A DNA stretch of 64,000 nt, from contig NZ_CP023548.1 in the NCBI RefSeq assembly GCF_002407205.1, positions 1,822,501-1,886,500 on the forward strand, in the 5' to 3' direction. Shown in pieces: positions 1 to 9,379 of the stretch. Made by a program: the position numbers and the translations under genes. The notes beneath the pieces were generated by a model. That model saw nothing but the letters and a program-made list of their open reading frames with translations, was not told the origin of the DNA and did not search any database. Position 1 is the stretch's first letter. Each line of letters begins with the position of its first letter. The stretch is from Rhodobacter sp. CZR27 (lineage in GTDB: Bacteria > Pseudomonadota > Alphaproteobacteria > Rhodobacterales > Rhodobacteraceae).

Positions 1-1
1 G

Positions 2-976
2 CGGGTCTATGTGCTGCCCTGCATCGCGGGCCATGTCGGGGCCGACTGCGCCGCCGTCGCGCTCTCGGAAGAGCCGCACAAGGCCACCGACATGGTGCTG
101 ATCGTGGACGTGGGCACCAATGCCGAGATCCTGCTCGGTAACTCCGCTCGGGTGCTGGCCTGCTCCTCGCCCACCGGCCCCGCCTTCGAGGGCGCGCAGA
201 TCTCCTCGGGCCAGCGTGCGGCGCCCGGCGCGATCGAGCGGCTTGCCATCGATCCGGTCACGAAGGAGCCGCGCTTCCGCGTCATCGGCTGCGACCTCTG
301 GTCGGACGAGCCGGGCTTCGCCGAGGCCGTGGGAACGGTCACCGGCATCTGCGGCTCGGGCATCATCGAGGCGGTGGCCGAGATGCGGATGGCGGGCCTG
401 CTCGACGCCCGCGGCCTGATCGGCTCGTCCGAGCAGACCGGCAGCGCGCGCTGTGAAGCCGACGGGCGGACGCATTCCTACCTTGTCCACGACGGCAGCG
501 CCACGGGCGGCCCGCGGATCCTCGTGACCCAGACTGACATCCGGGCGATCCAGCTGGCCAAGTCGGCGCTCTACGCAGGCGCACGGCTCCTGATGGACGA
601 GATCGGCGTGGACAAGGTCGACCGCGTCGTGCTGGCCGGTGCCTTCGGCGCGCACATCAGCCCGAAGCATGCCATGGTGCTGGGAATGATCCCGGACGTG
701 CCGCTCGGCAAGGTGATCTCTGCCGGGAACGCGGCAGGGACCGGCGCCCGCATTGCCCTTGCGTCGGTCGCGGCACGGGACACGATCGAGCAGGTGGTGC
801 AGCAGATCCACAAGGTCGAGACCGCGATCGAGCCGCGCTTCCAGGAGCATTTCGTGAATGCGAATGCGATCCCCCATGCGGTGGACCCCTTCCCGGAACT
901 GGCGAGGATCGTCTCGCTGCCCGAGGTGTCGTTCAACACCGGCGGCGGAAGCGACCGGCGCCGCCGTCGCGGCTGA
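2..976 (+). CDS. ASKHA/DUF4445-type corrinoid reactivation protein, C-terminal part
   Basis: The reading frame is open from the first bases of the window, so the N-terminus (normally a 2Fe-2S ferredoxin-like domain and linker) lies outside. The visible 320 or so residues contain the phosphate-binding motif VDVGTNAEIL near residue 35, GICGSGIIE near residue 118 and VLAGAFGAHI near residue 215, typical of the actin-like ATPase fold of RamA-type proteins. Members of this family reductively reactivate corrinoid cofactors of methyltransferases using ATP. The corrinoid protein and methyltransferase would be expected to the left of the window. Family placement is confident; the methyl donor cannot be told from this fragment. 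Confidence 0.8.
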   Translation, partial: RVYVLPCIAGHVGADCAAVALSEEPHKATDMVLIVDVGTNAEILLGNSARVLACSSPTGPAFEGAQISSGQRAAPGAIERLAIDPVTKEPRFRVIGCDLWSDEPGFAEAVGTVTGICGSGIIEAVAEMRMAGLLDARGLIGSSEQTGSARCEADGRTHSYLVHDGSATGGPRILVTQTDIRAIQLAKSALYAGARLLMDEIGVDKVDRVVLAGAFGAHISPKHAMVLGMIPDVPLGKVISAGNAAGTGARIALASVAARDTIEQVVQQIHKVETAIEPRFQEHFVNANAIPHAVDPFPELARIVSLPEVSFNTGGGSDRRRRRG

Positions 977-1029
977 TGGTGCGCTGCCGCTTGACGAAAC
1001 GGCGCGGCTGGCATAGGTGAAGGCCCGTG

Positions 1030-1103
1030 GCGGGTGTAGCTCAATGGTAGAGCAGAAGCTTCCCAAGCTTACGACGAGGGTTCGATTCCCTTCACCCGCT
1101 CCA
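1030..1103 (+). tRNA. tRNA-Gly (anticodon CCC)
   Basis: The cloverleaf is readable: the acceptor GCGGGTG pairs with CACCCGC, the D-arm has AGCTCAATGGTAGAGC, the anticodon loop is TTCCCAA and the T-arm is GGTTCGATTCC. A 3' CCA is encoded. The anticodon CCC reads GGG glycine codons. Confidence 0.95.
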
Positions 1104-1204
1104 ATCCCATCCCACATGACCCCTCGGCCGGGTGAGCCGACCTGCACGGCTGTGAGTGTTCCTCATGGATCCGGGCGCCTGTTCCCGCGTCTGTCATGCG
1201 AGGG

Positions 1205-1232
1205 AAAAAGCCGGGCACGGGGCCCGGCTTTC
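1205..1232 (-). terminator. Rho-independent terminator of the ConA-like gene
   Basis: On the minus strand a stem AAGCCGGGC / GCCCGGCTT is followed by a T run (TTTTT). It lies immediately after the stop of the gene ending at 1237. Confidence 0.75.
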
Positions 1233-1236
1233 GTCG

Positions 1237-2097
1237 TCACAGCATCAGCGCATGCACCCGCATCTGCGCCGTGTTGGCCGCATAGTCGGCCGCGGCCCAG
1301 CCCGCCCAGCTGCCGTGCTTCTCGACCGAGCAGAAGGCCTCCATCGCCGAGGTCGTGTCCCAGGTCGCGCCGGGAACGTCGGCGGCCGTGAAGCGCGCGA
1401 CCTCCGCGCCGTCGATCGAGAACACCACTGCGTCGGCCGTGGCTTCGATCTCGTAGCGGTGCGCGCCCTCGGTCAGGGCCGCGTGCTTCTTGGCCGACGA
1501 GACCGTGCCGCCGCCCGGCTTCGGCTGGTGGATGCCGATGATCCAGGTCGGCTTGCCGCTCACCTGGCCCAGCTCGAAGTCGAACTCGCGGCCATTGCCG
1601 GCATAGGTGAAGAACGCGGCGACCGCGCCCGGCTTGATGTCGCCCGCGATCATGCCCCAGCGCCCCAAGGCCTTCTGCGGGCGGTTCAGCTGCATGACGC
1701 CCGCACGCGGCGGATTGCCGTCGCGGAACTGCAGCAGGGCCGTGCCGTCGCTGCCCCAGGTGATCAGCGAGGGGTCGCCCATCGTGCCGGCGCCGCCCTG
1801 CCATGTGGTCATGATCAGTTCGTCGGTGCCCCACTGGGCGGCATCGCCACGAGCGCGGCGGAAGTCGCCGAGGAGCCGGTAGCCCTCCGGCAGGACAACG
1901 GCGGGGATCTCCGGCTCTTCCGGCTGCACGAGACCGCCGGCCAGCGCCGACGCGGCACCTGCGGTGCGCGTCTCGAGTGCGGCAATGCGGGCCAGCGCCG
2001 AGGTCAGGTCCGGACTGGCAGGCGTCGCACATTCCAGCGCCGAAACGCGCGCGGCCAGGTCGTCAAGGAACGGTTGGATGTCGGGATCGATTCCCAT
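1237..2097 (-). CDS. Putative concanavalin-A-like/GH16-fold protein with N-terminal coiled coil
   Basis: A 286-residue protein. Residues 1-50 look like a short coiled-coil segment (heptad-like LAARVSALE, LARIAALETR), and there is no signal peptide. The remainder resembles a beta-sandwich of the ConA-like lectin/glucanase superfamily: many Trp and Tyr, a GREFDFELG segment near residue 170 reminiscent of the GH16 acidic motif, and alternating hydrophobic strands. I do not see a full canonical GH16 active site, so activity is uncertain; it could be a carbohydrate-binding or fibre-type protein. The start ATG at 2097 has AAAGGAGA upstream. It is a single gene with its own terminator. Confidence 0.5.
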   Translation of the reverse strand: MGIDPDIQPFLDDLAARVSALECATPASPDLTSALARIAALETRTAGAASALAGGLVQPEEPEIPAVVLPEGYRLLGDFRRARGDAAQWGTDELIMTTWQGGAGTMGDPSLITWGSDGTALLQFRDGNPPRAGVMQLNRPQKALGRWGMIAGDIKPGAVAAFFTYAGNGREFDFELGQVSGKPTWIIGIHQPKPGGGTVSSAKKHAALTEGAHRYEIEATADAVVFSIDGAEVARFTAADVPGATWDTTSAMEAFCSVEKHGSWAGWAAADYAANTAQMRVHALML

Positions 2098-2619
2098 GGG
2101 CGTCTCCTTTGGTTCGCGGATCGCGGCGACCGGGCCGCGGTGGTGGATGCTCGCGCAGGCGCCATGTCAGCACCCGGCGGACGCAGGCTGGCGGGATGCC
2201 TTCATCCCCTTGCCAAGGCGGCGCCGGAGCCGTGGACGGCCGGACCCTGCGGGGCGTCGGCCGTCCCACGGTGAGGCAAGAACCCGTCGATGCCTGCCGC
2301 CCTCCAGGTCCCTCCGATCAGGCGACCCTCCCGCTTCAACATCTTGCGGGGTGGCATGGCACCTGCGCCGGAGGACCTTGCCAGCCCCGGGTTGACACTT
2401 CGGGAAGCCAGCGTTCGGCGGGCCGTTGCAGGGCGCGTTGCCTCACCCGGGCCATCGGCCCGGGGCTCGGCGACCGCGACGGCGCAGGTCTCAGCTGGCC
2501 CGGGAGGTCGCGGGCCAAATGCCGCGCCACGCCGGGCGCTCAGGGCCATTCTGCCGCGTTGATCGGCTTTGCGGATGCGCGCGACCATCACGCCAGGTGA
2601 AACCGGCAGAGAGACCTCC
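2098..2619. other. Intergenic stretch without a supported gene
   Basis: GC-rich DNA in which several frames are open on both strands by composition alone. None has a convincing ribosome-binding site, hydrophobic pattern or recognisable motif. The left edge presumably carries the promoter of the ConA-like gene. Confidence 0.5.
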
Positions 2620-2802
2620 GTGGACTCGCAAGACCCCGAGCAGAATGACAGGTCGGACCGACTGAACTTCCCCCATCACGGCCCGTTCGAGCCGATCAGC
2701 GACCTCCGCTCAAGGGTGGCGATCGGAGCACATGCCTTGCTGATCTCGCTCGCGGCGGGCGTCGTCACAAGCCTGCTCTCGGGGGTGTTCAGCGCCTTCT
2801 GA
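2620..2802 (+). CDS. Possible small tail-anchored membrane protein
   Basis: A GTG start preceded by GGCAGAGAGA gives 60 residues: a charged, Asp/Arg-rich N-terminal half and one strong hydrophobic segment at the C-terminus (ALLISLAAGVVTSLLSGVF), consistent with a tail-anchored inner-membrane peptide. An alternative upstream TTG start in the same frame is less attractive. I do not recognise the protein. The hydrophobic block is the main argument that it is real. Confidence 0.35.
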   Translation: MDSQDPEQNDRSDRLNFPHHGPFEPISDLRSRVAIGAHALLISLAAGVVTSLLSGVFSAF

Positions 2803-2895
2803 CACAGGGCCGGAGACCGCAGTCCGCAGGCGTCGGCCGTCGCCCCGACGGCGATCTTCGGCGCCTCGCGTCCGGCGCATGTAGCCCCCGGCGGC

Positions 2896-3699
2896 TCAGG
2901 GGCTCGGCAGAAGCCATGCGTGCGCGGGGTCGGGCGCAAAGCGCCACTTGCGCAGCGGACCCGCCATCACGTTGAGGTAATACATCTCGTAGCCATGCGG
3001 CGCGCCGCAGGGATGATGTCCCCGCGGCACCAGCACGACATCGTGGTTGCGCACCGCCATCGTCTCGTCCAGCGTCCCGTCCTCGGTATAGACCCGCTGG
3101 ATGCCGAACCCCTGCGCCGGGTTCAGGCGGTGATAGTAGGTTTCCTCCAGATAGGTAATGCGGGGAAAGTCGTCCTCGTCGTGCCGGTGACTGGGATAGG
3201 AGGACCAGTTGCCCGCGGGCGTGAAGACCTCGGTCACCAGCAGGCTGTCGGCGACGTCCTCCGCCTCCATTGCGATATTGTTGATGTGGCGCAGGTTCGA
3301 ACCCTCGCCGCGCGGGGTGAGCGTGATGCCCCCGGGGCCGATCCGGCGCGCCGCATGGCCGCCCCGTCCGGGGGCGAGGCAGACGCCGATGGTGCAATCG
3401 GTCGTGGCCACCGCCCGCCAGTCCGAACCGGCGGGCAGATACAGGCAGTGCGGCGGCGTCTTCTCGAACACGTCCATCCGGTCGCCGATCTCGCCCCAGT
3501 CGCGGCCCGCGGCCTCGAAGCGGGCGCGGCCCTCGACCATGACGAGGATCGCCTCCATGCCGCCCGTGGCTTCGGCCGCGCTCTCGCCGGCGCGCAGCCG
3601 CCAGAGCGAGAAGCCGACGTAGCGCCAGCCGGCCGCGGCGGGCGTGATCTCGTGCACCTTGCCGTGGGTGCCGAAGGGTCGGCACAGCAGCCGTGACAT
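2896..3699 (-). CDS. iolB: 5-deoxy-glucuronate isomerase IolB
   Basis: A 267-residue bicupin that isomerises 5-deoxy-D-glucuronate to 2-deoxy-5-keto-D-gluconate, the step after IolD in cytosolic myo-inositol breakdown. The motif YPSHRHDEDDFPRITYLEE near residues 170-187 provides the metal-binding histidines and glutamate of the cupin. The start ATG at 3699 is preserved by a strong AGGAGAGG site; the frame is open further upstream through a hairpin repeat, which is unlikely to be translated. It is the last gene of the minus-strand iol operon. Confidence 0.93.
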   Translation of the reverse strand: MSRLLCRPFGTHGKVHEITPAAAGWRYVGFSLWRLRAGESAAEATGGMEAILVMVEGRARFEAAGRDWGEIGDRMDVFEKTPPHCLYLPAGSDWRAVATTDCTIGVCLAPGRGGHAARRIGPGGITLTPRGEGSNLRHINNIAMEAEDVADSLLVTEVFTPAGNWSSYPSHRHDEDDFPRITYLEETYYHRLNPAQGFGIQRVYTEDGTLDETMAVRNHDVVLVPRGHHPCGAPHGYEMYYLNVMAGPLRKWRFAPDPAHAWLLPSP

Positions 3700-3745
3700 G
3701 GCCTCTCCTTTCCTCGCGCGGAAGTTCCGGGCGCGCCGGGGGTGG

Positions 3746-3798
3746 CCAGGGGGCAGGAGGCCCCCTGGCGCGGGGGTGCGGGGGCGGCGAGCCCCCGC
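3746..3798. repeat. Double-hairpin intergenic repeat between iolE and iolB
   Basis: Two adjacent palindromes: CCAGGGGG/CCCCCTGG (3746-3768) and GCGGGGGC-GGCGA-GCCCCCGC (3778-3798). A close copy with the same order and the same GGCGA loop lies at 8522-8577 in the same operon. This is a REP-like element that could stabilise transcript ends or attenuate transcription into iolB. Confidence 0.7.
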
Positions 3799-3805
3799 TT
3801 CCCCT

Positions 3806-4714
3806 TCAGGCAGCCGTCCGGCCGCGATCGAGGCCCGCCTCGCGTGCCATGCGGCGCAGCGCCTCGAAGCCCATGCTCTGGTAGGTGAGGGGATCGCGCA
3901 CCAGCGGGTCCTGCTCGGCCTCGATGACCAGCCAGCCGTCATAGCCGTGCCGGGCCGCGACCTTCAGCACGGACAGGAAGTCCGCGCAGCCCTCCGGATC
4001 GCCGGGGACGGTGAACAACCCCCGCCGGACGCCCTCCAGGAACGAGAGGCCCTGCCCGCGCACCTCGGCAAGGATGGCGGGGCGCAGGTTCTTGGCATGG
4101 ATGTGCCGTACGCGGCCCATGTGCTTCTCGGCCACGCGCAGCGGATCGCCGCCGCCAAAGGTGCAATGTCCGGTGTCAAGCAGCAGGTTCATCGTCCGGG
4201 TCGAGGCCATCAGCCGGTCGATCTCGTCCTCGGATTCGATGATCGTGCCGGCGTGGTGGTGATAGACCAGCGTGATGCCCTGCGCTGCCGCGAACTCGGC
4301 CAGCGCATCGATCCCGGCGGTGAAGCGGGCCCACTCCTCCTCGGTCAGGCGCGGTCGGTCGTTCACCGCCACGCCGTCCCTGCCATGCACGGTGTTCGAG
4401 CATTCGCAGGTGATGATGCGGTCGGAGCCGGCCGCCTTCAGCATGTCGATGAAGCCCTGCATCGCCGCCTTCTCGGTCTCGATGTCGCGCGCGAGCAGGT
4501 GGGTCGAATGCCAGCCCGACACGAAGCGCAGGCCGTATTCGCCCAGCCTCGCCTTCAGCGCGCTGCCGTCGTTCGGCATCTTGTGGCCCTTCTCGATGCC
4601 GTCGAAGCCGATCCTGCGGCAGTCCGACAGGCAGTCGTCAAGCGTGAGATGGGCGCCGATGCTCTGGTCGTCGTCATTCGACCAGGCGATGGGATTGGTT
4701 CCGTAAAGGATCAT
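3806..4714 (-). CDS. iolE: myo-inosose-2 dehydratase IolE
   Basis: A 302-residue TIM-barrel enzyme that dehydrates 2-keto-myo-inositol (scyllo-inosose) to 3D-3,5/4-trihydroxycyclohexane-1,2-dione. Family signals are [11 protein letters not shown] at the N-terminus, GWHSTHLL near 85, YHHHAGTI near 150, [11 protein letters not shown] near 178, HIHAKNLRP near 200 and LVIEAEQDP near 265, which supply the metal ligands Glu/Asp/His. The spacing of about 10 nt to iolD upstream points to cotranscription. Confidence 0.93.
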   Translation of the reverse strand: MILYGTNPIAWSNDDDQSIGAHLTLDDCLSDCRRIGFDGIEKGHKMPNDGSALKARLGEYGLRFVSGWHSTHLLARDIETEKAAMQGFIDMLKAAGSDRIITCECSNTVHGRDGVAVNDRPRLTEEEWARFTAGIDALAEFAAAQGITLVYHHHAGTIIESEDEIDRLMASTRTMNLLLDTGHCTFGGGDPLRVAEKHMGRVRHIHAKNLRPAILAEVRGQGLSFLEGVRRGLFTVPGDPEGCADFLSVLKVAARHGYDGWLVIEAEQDPLVRDPLTYQSMGFEALRRMAREAGLDRGRTAA

Positions 4715-4723
4715 GTCGGTCTC

Positions 4724-6586
4724 CTAGTCGAAGGTCCGCTGCCGGGCGGCGTTCGTGGTGTATCTCTCGCGGGCCTGTTCCAGCCGTTCGGGGCCGCCCG
4801 CCTGCGGGACGGCGACGTCCCACCAGTGGCCGCCAGCGCCGGTGCCGGGGGTGGCGTCGGTGTCGATGACGATGACGGTGGGACGGTCACGGCCGCGGGC
4901 GGCGACGATCCTCGCCTCGAGATCCGCGATGTCCGAAGCCTTCTCGGCATGGGCGCCCATCGCGGCGGCATGGGCGACGAAGTCGATCCCGGGCTGTGCC
5001 TCGACGTTCGAATGGGCATACATGTTGTTGAACTCGGCCCCGCCACATTCCTGCTGCAGCCGGTTGATGCATCCGTAGCCGCGGTTGTCGGTCAGCACCA
5101 CCGTGAAGGGCACGCGCCGCATCACGGCCGTGGCGAGTTCCGAATTCGCCATCATGTAGCTGCCGTCGCCGACGAAGCAGATCACCTCCTTCCCGGGGGC
5201 CGCCAGCGCGATGCCCATGGCGCCCGCCACCTCGTAGCCCATGCAGGAATAGCCGTATTCCATGTGGTAGCCGCCGGGAGCCGCGCGCCAGAGCACCTGC
5301 AGCGCCCCCGGCATGGTGCCCGCCGCGCACATCGCCACCGTCCGCTCCCTCGCCACCCGCTGCACCGCGCCGATCACCTGCGCGTCGGTGGGCAGCCGGT
5401 TGCCGGGCGGCGGCGGCGCGGTGACCCGGCCCGCGGCCGCGAACCACGCCTCGCGGGCGGCAAAGTCCGGATCGCTCCACCGCCGGTCGCCCAGCGCCTC
5501 GGACAGCCGCTCGACCGCCACGCGCGCATCCGCCACCAGCGGCAGCGCGCCATGCTTCTGCGCGTCGTAGGGGTGCAGGTTGACCGACACGAGCCGTCTC
5601 GCCGGATTGGCGAAGACGGTCCAACTGCCAGTGGTGAAGTCCTGGAAGCGCGTGCCGATCCCGAGGATCAGGTCGGCCTCGGCGCAAGCCTTGTTCCCGC
5701 AATCGCTGCCCGTGACGCCCGGCGAGCCGAAGTTCAGCGGCTCGCGCCAGTCGAGCGCGCCCTTGCCGGCCTGTGTCTCGACAAGGGGGATGTTGTGGCG
5801 TTCGGCGAAGGCCTTGAGGACCCCCTCGGCCCCGGAATAGAGCACGCCGCCCCCCGCCACGATCACCGGCCGCTCGGCCGCCTTCAGCAACGCCGCCACC
5901 TCGGCCAGTTCCACGGGATCAGGCTCGGGGCGGCGGATGCGCCAGACCCTCGGCACGAAGAAGCTCTCAGGGTAATCATACGCCTCGGCCTGCACGTCCT
6001 GGCAGAAGGCAAGGCAGACGGGGCCGCAGTTCGCCGGATCCGTCATCACGGCGAGCGCCCGGGGGAGGCAGGTCAACAGATGCTCGGGCCGCATGATGCG
6101 GTCGAAGTAGCGCACGACGGGGCGGAAGCAGTCGTTGGCCGAAACCGTGCCGTCGTCGAAGTCCTCGATCTGCTGCAGCACCGGGTCGGGGCGGCGGTTG
6201 GCGAAGACATCGCCCGGGATGAACAGCACCGGCAGCCGGTTGACATGCGCCAGCGCCGCCGCGGTGACCATGTTCGTGGCCCCCGGCCCGATCGACGAGG
6301 TGACCGCCTGCGCCCGCCGCCGCCGCTTCGTCTTGGCCCAGGCAATGGCGGCATGCGCCATGGTCTGCTCGTTCTGGCCCCGCCATGTGGGCAGCTCGTC
6401 GCCGATCCCGTGCAGCGCCTCGCCGATGCCCGCCACATTGCCATGGCCGAAGATCGCCCATACGCCCTCGATGAACCGCTCGCCGTCCTCGGTCATCTGC
6501 ACCGACAGCCATCGCACCATCGCCTGCGCCGCCGTCAGCCGCACCGTCCGCGTCGCCGCCCCCGCCTCACCCGTCACACCGGTCAT
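4724..6586 (-). CDS. iolD: 3D-(3,5/4)-trihydroxycyclohexane-1,2-dione hydrolase IolD
   Basis: A 620-residue thiamine-diphosphate enzyme of the acetolactate-synthase fold that opens the ring of the diketo intermediate to give 5-deoxy-glucuronate. The N-terminal pyrimidine domain, the central domain (GAEGVLKAFAER region) and the C-terminal TPP domain are all seen, with the Mg/TPP motif FVGDGSYMMANSEL near residue 460. The start ATG at 6586 has AGGAGAGG upstream and forms an ATGA overlap with the iolC stop, implying translational coupling. An earlier in-frame start would extend far into iolC and is unlikely. Confidence 0.94.
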   Translation of the reverse strand: MTGVTGEAGAATRTVRLTAAQAMVRWLSVQMTEDGERFIEGVWAIFGHGNVAGIGEALHGIGDELPTWRGQNEQTMAHAAIAWAKTKRRRRAQAVTSSIGPGATNMVTAAALAHVNRLPVLFIPGDVFANRRPDPVLQQIEDFDDGTVSANDCFRPVVRYFDRIMRPEHLLTCLPRALAVMTDPANCGPVCLAFCQDVQAEAYDYPESFFVPRVWRIRRPEPDPVELAEVAALLKAAERPVIVAGGGVLYSGAEGVLKAFAERHNIPLVETQAGKGALDWREPLNFGSPGVTGSDCGNKACAEADLILGIGTRFQDFTTGSWTVFANPARRLVSVNLHPYDAQKHGALPLVADARVAVERLSEALGDRRWSDPDFAAREAWFAAAGRVTAPPPPGNRLPTDAQVIGAVQRVARERTVAMCAAGTMPGALQVLWRAAPGGYHMEYGYSCMGYEVAGAMGIALAAPGKEVICFVGDGSYMMANSELATAVMRRVPFTVVLTDNRGYGCINRLQQECGGAEFNNMYAHSNVEAQPGIDFVAHAAAMGAHAEKASDIADLEARIVAARGRDRPTVIVIDTDATPGTGAGGHWWDVAVPQAGGPERLEQARERYTTNAARQRTFD

Positions 6587-8493
6587 GCCACCCTCTCCTC
6601 CGCGCCTGCGCGCGCCTCGTCCCAGATCGCGCAAAGCCGCCAATAGCGGCGCGCCATTTCCTCGACCGCCTCATCGTCGGTCACCCGCCCGACCAGCCAG
6701 CCCGCGGCCACCTCGCCGAAGATCGTCCGGCCCACGGCGAAGCCCTTGACCATCGGCTCGCGTGCCGCCTGCCGGAAGCTCGCGGCCAGTTCCGCCTCGG
6801 GCGCGTCGAGGCCCAGCACCACAACGCCGCGGACGTTGGGGTCGTTCTCCTCGATGGCGGCGCAGGCATTGCGCCAGCCGGCCTGCGTCGCCATCGGCTC
6901 GAGCTTCCACCAGTCCGGGAAGATGCCGATCTCGTAGAACCGTCGGATCAGCTTCGCCGTCGTGCGATCGTCCACCGGACCCACCTTCGAGGGGATGATC
7001 TCCAGCAGGAATTCCAGCCGGTTGCGCCGCGCCGCGGTGAAAAGGCGCGCGACCACCGCCTCCTGCTCGGCGCGGAACTCGGGCGGGTCGTTCGGATGGC
7101 AGAAGACCAGCACCTTCACCACCTGTCCCAGCGGCCATTCCTCAAGGCCGCCGCAGTCGGGACCAAGCTGGGGTTCCAGCGACAGCGGCCGCGAGCCCGG
7201 CCATTCCGCGGGCCGCCCGACCCAGAGCCCGGTTCCGGCCGAGGCATGCAGCGCCCGCCGCCCCAGCCTGTCGTCGCAGAGGATGCCGTAGCCCGGCCGC
7301 CCCCCCTGCACCGCGAGCGCAGCCTTCAGGCACAACTCCTTGAAGGCGCCGATCCTCGCCGGCGTGGCACCCTCCATCGCCTCGAGCTGCATCCGGTGGT
7401 CGAAGGCGAAGGTGCGCAGGCTGGACCAGTCGCCGTGCCGGTTGGTGGCCCAATGGACCTGTTCCAGCTCCACGTCGTGGCGCAGCGCCCGCTCGCGGAT
7501 GCCGCGGGCAAGGAAGAACTCCAGTTCCTTCAGCGACGGATAGGCGGGGGTGCAGCCGTGCCGGCTGACGGCGAAGGCGCCGCAGGCATTGGCGTATTTC
7601 AGCGCGACAGGCCAGTCCTCGCCATCGAGCCAGCCCTTCAGCAGGCCGGACATGAAGCCGTCGCCCGCGCCCAGCACGTTGAACACCTCGATCGGGAAGC
7701 CCGGCCCGGTTTCGCCCTCATCCAGGCTGTCCGGGATCGCGCCCGCGAAGGCCACCGCGCCGGCCGCGCCGCGCTTGCAGACCAGCGTGGCCGGAGTGAC
7801 CTCCCGCACCCGGCGCAGCGCGGCCAGCGTGTCGGTCGAGCCGCCCGCGATGTGGAATTCCTCCTCGGTGCCCACGATCAGGTCGAAAAGCGGCAGCGTC
7901 GACTGCAGCTTCGCCGTCACCTCGGCGCTCTCGACGAAGCGGCTCTCGCCCGCGTCGTGACCCGCGAGCCCCCAGAGGTTCGGCCGGTAGTCGATGTCGA
8001 GCGCCGTCTTCGCGCCGTGCCTGCGCGCCAGATGAAGCGCCCTCAGCACGGCGGCTTCGGTCCGCGGGTTGCTGAGATGGGTGCCCGTCGCCACCACGGC
8101 GCGGGCCTCGGCGATGAAGCCCTCGTCGATGTCCTCCTCGGCAAGGCCCATGTCGGCGCAGTTCTCGCGGTAGAAGATCAGCGGGAACCGGTCCTCGTCG
8201 CGGATGCCGAGGAGCACCAGCGCCGTCAGCCGCGTGGGGTCGGTCTTCACCCCCCGCACGTCCACCCCCTCGCGCGCCAGTTCCTCGCGGATGAAGCGGC
8301 CCATGTGCTCGTCCCCCACCCGGGTGATCAGGCCAGAGCGCAGCCCCAGCCGCGCGGTGCCGCAGGCCATGTTTGTGGGCGAGCCGCCGATATACTTGCG
8401 GAACGACCCCATGTCCTCCAGCCGCCCGCCCACCTGCGCGCCATAAAGGTCGACCGAGGATCGGCCTATCGTGATCACGTCGAGCGTCTTCAT
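6583..8493 (-). CDS. iolC: IolC 5-dehydro-2-deoxygluconokinase fused to DUF2090 domain
   Basis: A 636-residue two-domain protein. Residues 1-325 are a PfkB sugar kinase (ITIGRSSVDLYG at the start, NVLGAGDGFMSGLL near 270 with the catalytic Asp) that phosphorylates 2-deoxy-5-keto-gluconate. Residues 330-636 are a DUF2090 domain, a TIM-barrel-like region often fused to IolC in proteobacteria. From family knowledge it is thought to supply the IolJ-type aldolase step; no separate iolJ is present here, which fits. The start ATG at 8493 is preceded by AAGGGTG and is preferred over an in-frame start that would run through the hairpin repeat. Confidence 0.92.
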   Translation of the reverse strand: MKTLDVITIGRSSVDLYGAQVGGRLEDMGSFRKYIGGSPTNMACGTARLGLRSGLITRVGDEHMGRFIREELAREGVDVRGVKTDPTRLTALVLLGIRDEDRFPLIFYRENCADMGLAEEDIDEGFIAEARAVVATGTHLSNPRTEAAVLRALHLARRHGAKTALDIDYRPNLWGLAGHDAGESRFVESAEVTAKLQSTLPLFDLIVGTEEEFHIAGGSTDTLAALRRVREVTPATLVCKRGAAGAVAFAGAIPDSLDEGETGPGFPIEVFNVLGAGDGFMSGLLKGWLDGEDWPVALKYANACGAFAVSRHGCTPAYPSLKELEFFLARGIRERALRHDVELEQVHWATNRHGDWSSLRTFAFDHRMQLEAMEGATPARIGAFKELCLKAALAVQGGRPGYGILCDDRLGRRALHASAGTGLWVGRPAEWPGSRPLSLEPQLGPDCGGLEEWPLGQVVKVLVFCHPNDPPEFRAEQEAVVARLFTAARRNRLEFLLEIIPSKVGPVDDRTTAKLIRRFYEIGIFPDWWKLEPMATQAGWRNACAAIEENDPNVRGVVVLGLDAPEAELAASFRQAAREPMVKGFAVGRTIFGEVAAGWLVGRVTDDEAVEEMARRYWRLCAIWDEARAGAEERVA

Positions 8494-8521
8494 GTCATCA
8501 CCCTTGAAGGTCTCGGGGGTT

Positions 8522-8577
8522 GTCAGGGGGCCTGAAAGGTCCCCTGACGCGGGGGTCCGGGGGCGGCGAGCCCCCGG
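8522..8577. repeat. Double-hairpin intergenic repeat between iolI and iolC
   Basis: GTCAGGGG/CCCCTGAC (8522-8548) followed by CCGGGGGC-GGCGA-GCCCCCGG (8557-8577). Same architecture as the element at 3746-3798, with compensatory changes that keep both stems paired, which argues that the structure is what is selected. Confidence 0.7.
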
Positions 8578-8584
8578 TCCCGGC

Positions 8585-9370
8585 TCAGGCTGCACCGGTC
8601 ACATGGTCCATGCTCGCCCGCACCGCCGCCTCGGGATCGGCCAGCGCATGAACCAGCGGCGAGAAGGGCTCGAAGCTGAACGGCCCGTCATAGCCCGCCG
8701 CCAGCAGGGCGCGGATCTGCGCCACGTTCCCCAGCCGGTCGTCGGCATCGACCAGCACGCGATGCGGGTCGAGCATCGCATCCACCCCCACGTCCGGATC
8801 GGTGACGCCCGAGATGTGGACGAGCGCGGTGCGGTCGGCGAAGATCTCGGTCTCGCCGGAAAGGTGATGGTGGAACGTGTCGTGAAGCAGCCGGAAGCAG
8901 CCCTCGCCGTCCGCCGCCGCGATGGCCTCCAGCGCCTCGTGCTTTGTCCGGAGCGACGAGACCGGAAAGCCCAGCGGCTCGACGAGGCCGGTCAGCCCGC
9001 GGTCATCCAGGATCGGCCTCATCCGTTCCAGCGCCGCCACCAGATCGGCATGCGCCACCTGCGTGCCGTCGTTCAGCGGGCACATGACCAGCGCCTTTGC
9101 CCCGCAGGCCGCGGCATAGTCGGCCATCGCGAGCGCCCGGTCCGGCAGGTCGCCGGACCAGACGTTGAACGGATAGAGCGCGTTGATCGAGACGATGGTG
9201 ACGCCGGCCTTCGCGGCCTCGGCCTTCACCGCCACCGGGTCCCATGTCCCCACCACGTCGGGCAGGTCGTTGCGGATCTCGACCTCGGACAGCCCCAGCC
9301 CGCGGGCCATGGCGAAGAAGTCGGGCAAAGGCACCTTCGGCGCCACGATATGGTTCAGGGCAAAGCGCAT
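8585..9370 (-). CDS. iolI: IolI-type sugar isomerase (TIM barrel)
   Basis: A 261-residue AP-endonuclease-2/xylose-isomerase-like TIM barrel beginning MRFALNHIVAP. In the iol setting it fits IolI, which interconverts scyllo-inosose and 1-keto-D-chiro-inositol so that D-chiro-inositol can enter the pathway. Possible metal-binding residues are seen in GLVEPLGFP near 135, LHDTFHHH near 165 and HISGVTDP near 188. It lies 9 nt downstream of iolG. The substrate is inferred from context. Confidence 0.75.
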   Translation of the reverse strand: MRFALNHIVAPKVPLPDFFAMARGLGLSEVEIRNDLPDVVGTWDPVAVKAEAAKAGVTIVSINALYPFNVWSGDLPDRALAMADYAAACGAKALVMCPLNDGTQVAHADLVAALERMRPILDDRGLTGLVEPLGFPVSSLRTKHEALEAIAAADGEGCFRLLHDTFHHHLSGETEIFADRTALVHISGVTDPDVGVDAMLDPHRVLVDADDRLGNVAQIRALLAAGYDGPFSFEPFSPLVHALADPEAAVRASMDHVTGAA

Positions 9371-9379
9371 GGGGCGACC

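Noticed and set aside
3644-6646. A 1000-codon plus-strand open frame
   Set aside because: Antisense to iolE and iolD, which have unmistakable motifs.
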